Assembly: GCA_022600235.1 (NCBI GenBank)
Contig: JAHZKS010000055.1
Location: 1 to 8,545, forward strand
DNA from: Alphaproteobacteria bacterium
GTDB lineage: Bacteria; Pseudomonadota; Alphaproteobacteria; Rickettsiales; JABSSG01
Length of the DNA: 8,545 nucleotides
Reading direction: 5' to 3'
In this document: piece by piece, positions 1 through 4,518 of the stretch
Layout: each line of letters starts with the position of its first letter
Position numbering within the stretch: the stretch's first letter is position 1
Program-made: the position numbers and the translations under genes
The notes under the pieces: model-generated
What the model was told of the DNA's origin: nothing
The model's input: the letters and a program-made list of their open reading frames with translations, nothing else
Database searches by the model: none

Positions 1-51
1 ACTTGAGGTAGATTAGAAAGTATAAAAGAAAAATACACCAATACAATGCTA

Positions 52-738
52 TTATTCTTGCTTACCTTTAAATCCGGTTGCAATTAGGTATATTTCGTAT
101 GAAGCTTTACGACTTGAATTGGGTTTGAAATGTTTTATTTTGATAAAATGTCTTTTTATTTCTTTAAGAAGATCACCTTCTGCACCACCTTGGAAAATTT
201 TCATTACCAAGGAACCTCCCTCAGCTAAATGATCTTGAGCAAACGCAAATACCTCCTCACAAAGAGCAATTATTCTCAGATGGTCGACTTTCTTGTGACC
301 TGACATATTTGGTGCCATATCAGATATGATGATGTTTACATTTTTTCCATCAAGAGATTTTTTTATCTTTTCGTACGCTTCTTCAGTAGTGAAATCTTCT
401 TGAATGAATTCAACATTATTTATCGGCTCCACTTCCAAGAGATCAATTCCTATAACCTGCGATGCCCCTTTCTCTTGGGCAACCTGAGCCCAACTTCCAG
501 GTGCAGCACCAAGATCTAACACTACATCATTTTTTCTAAAAACTTTAAACTTTGTATCTATTTCTAATAACTTATAAGCAGCACGCGATCTATAACCATC
601 TTTCTTAGACTGCACTACATACGGATCGTTAAAATGACGCTGCAGCCAAAAAGAAGAAGACTTCTTTCTGCGCTTAGCAGTTTTCACTTTTACAAATAAG
701 CTTCTGCCTTTTATCGATGTGTTAATAGTTTTAGTCAC
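52..738 (-). CDS. rlmE: 23S rRNA 2'-O-ribose uridine methyltransferase RlmE (FtsJ/RrmJ)
   Basis: This 228-residue protein is an FtsJ-family SAM-dependent methyltransferase. In E. coli the enzyme 2'-O-methylates U2552 of 23S rRNA in the large subunit. The SAM-binding motif DLGAAPG is at residues 75-81, followed by the acidic strand end IGIDL (96-100). The family's K-D-K-E catalytic tetrad is visible as K56 (AAYKL), D140 (ISDMAP), K180 (VMKIF) and E215 (SYEIYL). It is slightly longer than the E. coli enzyme because of a basic N-terminus (KVKTAKRRKKSSS, residues 17-29), typical of alphaproteobacterial orthologs, and this supports the start. The start codon is GTG at 738-736. A nearby ATG at 743-741 is out of frame, and only a weak GAG lies upstream. 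All catalytic residues are present, so function is expected to be intact. It appears monocistronic within the window; nothing can be said about what follows in the 51 bases to the window edge. Confidence 0.96.
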   Translation of the reverse strand: MTKTINTSIKGRSLFVKVKTAKRRKKSSSFWLQRHFNDPYVVQSKKDGYRSRAAYKLLEIDTKFKVFRKNDVVLDLGAAPGSWAQVAQEKGASQVIGIDLLEVEPINNVEFIQEDFTTEEAYEKIKKSLDGKNVNIIISDMAPNMSGHKKVDHLRIIALCEEVFAFAQDHLAEGGSLVMKIFQGGAEGDLLKEIKRHFIKIKHFKPNSSRKASYEIYLIATGFKGKQE

Positions 739-756
739 CGCATGATCTCAGGTTAA

Positions 757-762
757 ATTATA
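757..762 (-). promoter_or_regulatory. Candidate -10 box for rlmE
   Basis: Read on the minus strand, positions 762-757 spell a perfect TATAAT about 19 bases before the rlmE GTG. No good -35 lies at the ideal distance; the nearest candidate is TTGGAT at 787-782 with a long 19-base spacer. If used, the leader would be only about a dozen bases, consistent with the weak Shine-Dalgarno. This is a pattern match only, and in such an AT-rich region a chance TATAAT is possible. Confidence 0.4.
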
Positions 763-859
763 ACTGCATGCATTTCTTTCAATCCAACAGTATATATGTA
801 TTTGTAACATAATTTCATGAATTTTGCAAGATTGTGTAGTAGGGACAAAACTTGATGTC

Positions 860-880
860 ATTCCATGCCTGACACGGAAT
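860..880. repeat. Decayed palindromic intergenic repeat (hairpin)
   Basis: ATTCC (860-864) pairs with GGAAT (876-880). Inside, after one mismatch (865/875), TG (866-867) pairs with CA (873-874) around the loop CCTGA. The form GTCATTCC...TGACAC...GGAATC resembles the short palindromic repeats scattered between genes in Wolbachia and related Rickettsiales. This copy seems eroded, as the mismatch breaks what is usually a longer stem. It lies 25 bp from the stronger palindrome at 906-935. Assignment to that repeat class is by resemblance only. Confidence 0.5.
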
Positions 881-905
881 CTTATACTACACGGCTTTAA
901 GTGGT

Positions 906-935
906 TGTCATCCTGGATCGGAGTCCAGGATGACA
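906..935. repeat. Perfect 12-bp-arm palindromic intergenic repeat
   Basis: The arm TGTCATCCTGGA (906-917) is followed by a 6-base loop TCGGAG (918-923) and the exact reverse complement TCCAGGATGACA (924-935). The element is GC-richer than its flanks and lies between two minus-strand genes. Short TGTCATCC...GGATGACA palindromes are a familiar class of dispersed repeats in Wolbachia and Rickettsia genomes, so this is probably one copy of a family. No T-run follows on either strand, so it is not a convincing intrinsic terminator, although its RNA would fold strongly downstream of radA. No insertion-sequence ORF is associated with it. Confidence 0.8.
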
Positions 936-1076
936 GCGCGGTACTGCAAAGCGATAGTGCGTGTGGTGGTATAGTGCGGGAGGACGACCTGTGGTGACTC
1001 AGGGTGGTGAAGTAGGACAGCGCTGGGGTTTGACGCTATGGACAGCCTGGGGTGAGTTAGAGGATGACGGCACGGG
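927..1076. repeat. G-rich degenerate tandem array, period about 24 bp
   Basis: This block has a composition unlike anything else in the window: over 931-1090 I count 69 G and 25 C in 160 bases (about 59% GC, strongly G-biased on the plus strand). Runs of three or four G begin at 978, 1002, 1025, 1049 and 1074, a spacing of 23-25 bases. Related units AGGATGACAGCGCGG (927), AGGACGACCTGTGG (980), AGGACAGCGCTGGGG (1014), TGGACAGCCTGGGG (1039) and AGGATGACGGCACGG (1061) recur. The first unit overlaps the right arm of the palindrome at 906-935. I see no convincing ORF on either strand. The remainder of the 739-1093 gap is AT-rich sequence with the rlmE promoter region and the two hairpins. Confidence 0.6.
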
Positions 1077-1093
1077 AGATGGTGCGTGTTCTG

Positions 1094-2464
1094 TTAAGTA
1101 GTCTCTTTCACGAAGAAGCTTTGAAGTTGTTTGATATGGCTTATTTCTTCAATTTCAAAGCCCTTCGTGTTAATAGAAATTTTACTCCCTGCGGGTATAA
1201 TAAATTTCTTAAACCCAAGCTTGAAAGCCTCTTTCAAACGCGTATCAACATTACTTGTTCTTCTCACTTCACCCGAAAGACCAACTTCACCAAACGCAAT
1301 CATATCTTTTGGTAGAGGTTGATTTTTTATAGCAGATATTAAAGAACAAATCACCGCAACATCTGCTGCTGGCTCTAATATACGCAAACCACCAACAACA
1401 TTCAAATATACTTCATAATTACTTAAGTTCACACCATATCTACTAGATAAAACTGCTATCATCATAGATAGTCTGTTTAAGTCCCATCCTACTACTGCCC
1501 TCCTCGGAGCCACCATATGCGATCTTGAAACAAGTGCTTGAATCTCAACTAATATTGGCCTCGTACCTTCTAAACCAGCAAATATAGTAGACCCACTTAC
1601 AGATGCATTGCGCTCAGATATGAATAGAGATGAAGGGTTTTTTACTTCTTCCAAACCAGCTTCAGACATTTCAAATATTCCTATCTCATTGATATTACCA
1701 AAACGGTTTTTTACAGATCTCAACACACGATAATTGTTGCCCTTCTCTCCCTCAAAGTACAAAACTGTATCAACCATGTGCTCAAGAATCTTAGGACCAG
1801 CAATTTGCCCTTCTTTTGTAACATGCCCAACTATAACCATGATAATACCCTTTCTTTTTGCAACTGATATTAATTCATGAGCTGAAGCCCTCACTTGAGA
1901 TACAGTTCCAGGAGCAGATGGAATATCTGGTATGTACATGGTTTGTATGGAATCTATGACTACGCATTTGATTCCTGTTTGATCGGACTCTAAAGTTTTA
2001 ACTATATCAGTAACATTAGTAGTTGCTAAAAGATTAACTGGAGCATTTTTTACATCTAGTCTTGTTGCATGCAAACGAATCTGATCTATAGATTCTTCAC
2101 CACTAATATAAGCACATGGGTTTGAGTCTGAGGATAAAGCACTGACAACTTGTAGCAATAATGTGGATTTTCCAATACCAGGATCACCTCCAATTAAAAT
2201 CGTGGATCCATCAACAAAACCACCACCTAATACTCTATCTAACTCCGATATTTTTGATTCAAGCCTAGGCTTGTTTGAAATACTGCCTTTTAGAGAGATA
2301 AATTCAGCAACTGCACCATCACTACTAGATACGGAAAATTTATCTTGAGCAATTTTTTCTGCCTCTATTGTATTCCACTCACCACACTCATTGCATTTAC
2401 CAGCCCATTTACCATATTTGGATCCACAATTTTGACAGATATATTCGTATTCTTTTTTTGACAT
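1094..2464 (-). CDS. radA: DNA repair protein RadA
   Basis: This 456-residue protein is a RadA/Sms homolog, close in length to E. coli RadA. RadA is a hexameric RecA-like motor that acts with RecA in recombination, promoting branch migration and processing of recombination intermediates. An N-terminal four-cysteine zinc finger is visible (C10, C13, C24, C27). A RecA-like ATPase core follows, with Walker A GGDPGIGKST (92-101), Walker B VVIDS ending near D171, and the RadA-specific KNRFG motif (252-256). The C-terminal part (about 275-456) is the Lon-protease-like domain, including VGWDLNR and the GEVGLSGEVR signature. The zinc finger directly after the ATG at 2464-2462 fixes the start; no clear Shine-Dalgarno precedes it. 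It is divergent from the photolyase gene across 137 bp and monocistronic in this window, with the palindrome and G-rich array downstream. Nothing essential is missing. Confidence 0.97.
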   Translation of the reverse strand: MSKKEYEYICQNCGSKYGKWAGKCNECGEWNTIEAEKIAQDKFSVSSSDGAVAEFISLKGSISNKPRLESKISELDRVLGGGFVDGSTILIGGDPGIGKSTLLLQVVSALSSDSNPCAYISGEESIDQIRLHATRLDVKNAPVNLLATTNVTDIVKTLESDQTGIKCVVIDSIQTMYIPDIPSAPGTVSQVRASAHELISVAKRKGIIMVIVGHVTKEGQIAGPKILEHMVDTVLYFEGEKGNNYRVLRSVKNRFGNINEIGIFEMSEAGLEEVKNPSSLFISERNASVSGSTIFAGLEGTRPILVEIQALVSRSHMVAPRRAVVGWDLNRLSMMIAVLSSRYGVNLSNYEVYLNVVGGLRILEPAADVAVICSLISAIKNQPLPKDMIAFGEVGLSGEVRRTSNVDTRLKEAFKLGFKKFIIPAGSKISINTKGFEIEEISHIKQLQSFFVKETT

Positions 2465-2499
2465 AACCAGAAATTAGCTCACATATAAATATATTTTAG

Positions 2500-2526
2500 A
2501 TTATATGAATTTGCACATATTGTGAA
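2500..2526 (-). promoter_or_regulatory. Candidate radA promoter
   Basis: Read on the minus strand there is a perfect -10 TATAAT at 2505-2500 and a -35-like TTCACA (5 of 6 consensus) at 2526-2521. The spacer is 15 bases, shorter than the preferred 16-18. The -10 is about 35 bases before the radA ATG. The placement is sensible but the short spacer lowers confidence. Confidence 0.4.
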
Positions 2527-2528
2527 AT
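2509..2528. promoter_or_regulatory. Dyad in the divergent radA/photolyase control region
   Basis: ATTT-G-CACA-TAT-TGTG-AAAT is an interrupted inverted repeat: ATTT/AAAT and CACA/TGTG arms around a TAT centre, with one unpaired G at 2513. It overlaps the candidate radA -35 and lies upstream of the photolyase. The size and position would suit an operator serving both genes, but no regulator is identified and AT-rich dyads arise easily by chance. Confidence 0.3.
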
Positions 2529-2550
2529 GATTTTTTCTTCTACATATACA

Positions 2551-2556
2551 TATAAA
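2551..2556 (+). promoter_or_regulatory. Weak candidate -10 box for the photolyase gene
   Basis: TATAAA at 2551-2556 (with an adjacent TATACA at 2545-2550) lies about 45 bases before the photolyase ATG. The possible -35 TTGTGA at 2520-2525 is 19 bases from TATACA, which is not ideal. This is the best I can find in the 137-bp divergent region on the plus strand. Confidence 0.25.
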
Positions 2557-2601
2557 ATGCTAGCATCCACATTGTTTTGAAGTAATCTTAATAAGAATGG
2601 A

Positions 2602-3999
2602 ATGCAAGACACATCAATCATATGGTTAAGACGAGATTTAAGGTTAGATGATCATTTTGCATTCAGGCATGCGAATGATCTAAATTCGTCTATTTTACCT
2701 ATATTTATTTTTGACACAGAAATTCTAAAGAATTTTAAAAATAAAGAAGATAAAAGAATTAGCTTTATCTTAGATAGAATCCTTTTCCTAAATTCTAAGC
2801 TAAAAAAATATAATTCCAAGATTCATGTATTCCATGGAAAACCTATAGATATTATATCGAAAATCATATCTAAGCTCAAACCTAAAAACATTATAGCAGG
2901 AGCCGGATATGAGCCATATGATATAAAGAGAGACAAAAATATTCAGGATTTATGTGAAAGAAATAATGTCAATTTTATACTAGATAATGATCATTTAATA
3001 TTCCCTCCTAACTCAATAGTGAAAGACGATGGCACACCGTATAAAGTCTTCACACCCTACTCACGAAAACTTTACAGCCAGATTGATGAAATCTCTACAA
3101 ATGATTACAAAGTAAAGCAGTTTAATCCTTGGAAAATAGATGCATATAAACATCTAAAAGAATATGCATTAGATTTGTCTCAAGAGAAGAGCGATATATT
3201 AGACAACATTGGATATTCTTATTCAAAATATGAACCATGGAATTGTGAATTCCAGAACTCTGATATTAAATCGTTCAAAGATAAACTTTACCATTACAAA
3301 GAATCTAGAGATTTTATGTCTGAAGATGGCACAAGCAAATTTTCTCCTTACTTAAGGTTTGGATTCATATCTATTAGGGCATGCCTAAGAATGGCAATAT
3401 CCAGTCAAAATGCACATACCTGGATAAATGAATTAATATGGAGAGATTTCTATGCGATGGCAATATATTTTAGCCCAGAATCTGTTACACAAGAAGTAAT
3501 AGCAAAATTTAGAAAACTAGAATGGAATCAAAATGAAGAAGCATGGAAAAAATTTACCAGCGCACAAACCGGCTACCCCATTGTTGATGCATCTGTAAGG
3601 CAGCTAAAAGAAATAGGCTGGGTTCATAATAGAGCAAGAATGATCGCGGCAAGTTTCCTTACAAAGCACCTACTTATAGATTGGAGAAAAGGTGAAGAAT
3701 TTTACTCACAACACCTAATGGATTACGAGCTGTCTTCTAACGTTGGAGGATGGCAGTGGGCTGCATCAACTGGTTTTGATGCGCAGCCATATTTTAGAAT
3801 ATTCAATCCATATTTACAGAGCAAAAAATTTGATCCTCAAGGAAAATACATAAAAAAATACCTGCCAGCACTAAACAAAGTAGATACTAAAGATATTCAC
3901 TCTCCCAAAGATTTTAGTAAGAGCCTTCACTATCCAGAACCTATAGTTCAGCATGAAATAGCGAGAAAAATTGCTATAGATATGTATAAAAATTGTTAG
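2602..3999 (+). CDS. phrB: Class I deoxyribodipyrimidine photolyase (DNA photolyase)
   Basis: This 465-residue protein closely matches the E. coli PhrB architecture (472 residues). The enzyme uses FADH- and blue or near-UV light to split cyclobutane pyrimidine dimers in DNA. The N-terminal antenna-binding Rossmann domain starts with IIWLRRDLRLDD (6-17). The C-terminal FAD domain carries SPYLRFGFIS (248-257), ELIWRDFY (277-284, W280 matching the dimer-contacting Trp), TGYPIVDASVRQL, GWVHNRARM (339-347) and GGWQWAASTG (382-391). The electron-transfer Trp triad appears complete (W315, W361, W384), and N380 matches the Asn next to the flavin N5. About three extra residues sit between W315 and TGYP compared with E. 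coli. The ATG at 2602 is preferred because the conserved N-terminus begins at once; an ATG at 2597 is out of frame. Spectral specificity and antenna chromophore cannot be read from the sequence. A (6-4) photolyase or cryptochrome is less likely given the PhrB-like motifs. Confidence 0.94.
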   Translation: MQDTSIIWLRRDLRLDDHFAFRHANDLNSSILPIFIFDTEILKNFKNKEDKRISFILDRILFLNSKLKKYNSKIHVFHGKPIDIISKIISKLKPKNIIAGAGYEPYDIKRDKNIQDLCERNNVNFILDNDHLIFPPNSIVKDDGTPYKVFTPYSRKLYSQIDEISTNDYKVKQFNPWKIDAYKHLKEYALDLSQEKSDILDNIGYSYSKYEPWNCEFQNSDIKSFKDKLYHYKESRDFMSEDGTSKFSPYLRFGFISIRACLRMAISSQNAHTWINELIWRDFYAMAIYFSPESVTQEVIAKFRKLEWNQNEEAWKKFTSAQTGYPIVDASVRQLKEIGWVHNRARMIAASFLTKHLLIDWRKGEEFYSQHLMDYELSSNVGGWQWAASTGFDAQPYFRIFNPYLQSKKFDPQGKYIKKYLPALNKVDTKDIHSPKDFSKSLHYPEPIVQHEIARKIAIDMYKNC

Positions 4000-4016
4000 A
4001 TTCCTGGAGTAGAAAT

Positions 4017-4038
4017 AATTTCATTGATAAGTGAAATT
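4017..4038. promoter_or_regulatory. Inverted repeat enclosing the rpoZ -35 box
   Basis: AATTTCA (4017-4023) and its exact complement TGAAATT (4032-4038) flank the 8 bases TTGATAAG, which contain the predicted -35 hexamer. A protein bound to this dyad would block the promoter, so it is an operator candidate. The arms are almost all A/T, so chance is a real alternative, and the regulator is unknown. Confidence 0.35.
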
Positions 4039-4051
4039 TATATTGTATAAT
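4024..4051 (+). promoter_or_regulatory. Sigma70-type promoter of the rpoZ-rsh operon
   Basis: A -35 TTGATA (4024-4029, 5 of 6 consensus) and a perfect -10 TATAAT (4046-4051) are separated by 16 bases. This is the best promoter match I found in the window. Transcription would begin near 4057-4060, leaving a leader of about 25 bases before the rpoZ ATG. It sits in the 84-bp gap after the photolyase gene, so rpoZ-rsh need not depend on photolyase transcription. Confidence 0.65.
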
Positions 4052-4054
4052 GGC

Positions 4055-4065
4055 TTTACTGTAAA
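4055..4065. promoter_or_regulatory. Short palindrome at the predicted rpoZ start site
   Basis: TTTACTGTAAA is a perfect 5-bp-arm palindrome around one central base, centred about nine bases after the -10 box, where transcription should start. It could be an operator half of a two-site arrangement with the dyad at 4017-4038, but it is short enough to be accidental. Confidence 0.25.
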
Positions 4066-4083
4066 TTTGTTGAGTTTTTTGAA

Positions 4084-4491
4084 ATGGCAAGAATAACTGT
4101 TGAAGATTGTACACAAGTAAAAAATAGATTTGAACTATCTGTCTTAGCTGCATATAGAGCAAAAGAGATATCTAAAGGTTCTCAGGTAACAATAACAAAA
4201 CAAGAGAATGATAAAAACACTGTAACTGCATTAAGAGAAATTGCAGAAGAAGGTGTATTAGTTGATGATCTTAGAGATGCATACACTCGTAGCATGCAGA
4301 AAAATGCACAAGCAGATGATTTACTTGAAGAAGAAACCCAAAATGTAGCAACAGATCTAGTAGAAGCTGATAATGAAATTGCTGATGAAGCAAACACAGA
4401 TTTGGCAGAAGAAACTTCAAGCGAAGAAGGTGATGACTATATTTCAGTTGACGATTATACTTTTGAAGATGAAAATGATCTAGACGACTAA
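4084..4491 (+). CDS. rpoZ: DNA-directed RNA polymerase omega subunit with acidic C-terminal tail
   Basis: Residues 1-70 match the omega family: MARITVEDCT at the N-terminus, NRFELSVLAAYRAKEIS (14-30), ENDKNTVTALREI (41-53). Omega binds the beta-prime subunit, helps core assembly and, in E. coli, forms part of a ppGpp site on the polymerase. E. coli omega has about 91 residues; this one has 135. The extra part is a very acidic, low-complexity tail: of residues 78-135, 26 are Asp or Glu and none is Lys, Arg or His. Rickettsial omega subunits also carry acidic tails, so the extension is lineage-consistent rather than a misread frame. The start is set by the conserved MAR(I/V)T; no good Shine-Dalgarno is visible. 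It is followed after 27 bp by rsh, presumably in one transcript from the promoter at 4024-4051. Confidence 0.93.
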   Translation: MARITVEDCTQVKNRFELSVLAAYRAKEISKGSQVTITKQENDKNTVTALREIAEEGVLVDDLRDAYTRSMQKNAQADDLLEEETQNVATDLVEADNEIADEANTDLAEETSSEEGDDYISVDDYTFEDENDLDD

Positions 4492-4508
4492 AGATCATTT
4501 CGTAACAT

Positions 4509-4514
4509 AAAGGA
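4509..4514 (+). promoter_or_regulatory. Ribosome binding site of rsh
   Basis: AAAGGA lies four bases before the rsh ATG at 4519, a slightly short but usable spacing. It supports this start and shows that rsh has its own initiation signal within the rpoZ-rsh transcript. No promoter is evident in the 27-bp gap. Confidence 0.6.
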
Positions 4515-4518
4515 ATAA

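Noticed and set aside
765..772. TGCATGCA palindrome upstream of rlmE
   Set aside because: An 8-bp palindrome is common by chance, and nothing else around it suggests an operator.
906..935. Intrinsic terminator for radA
   Set aside because: The hairpin is strong but lies about 160 bp past the stop codon and is not followed by a T-run on the minus strand.
978..1076. Possible G-quadruplex in the G-rich block
   Set aside because: Although five G-runs are present, they are separated by about 20 bases each, too far for a stable intramolecular quadruplex.
860..1093. CRISPR array or insertion sequence remnant
   Set aside because: The repeats are degenerate and contiguous without unique spacers, and no cas gene, transposase fragment or terminal inverted repeat pair is visible.
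1064..1322. Plus-strand open frames at 1064-1315 and 1131-1322
   Set aside because: Both lie mostly antisense to the C-terminal coding part of radA, have no recognisable motif or Shine-Dalgarno, and look like shadow frames.
3974..4162. Minus-strand open frame across the photolyase end, rpoZ promoter and rpoZ start
   Set aside because: It runs antisense over a strong promoter and a conserved gene start, and its low-complexity product resembles no family.
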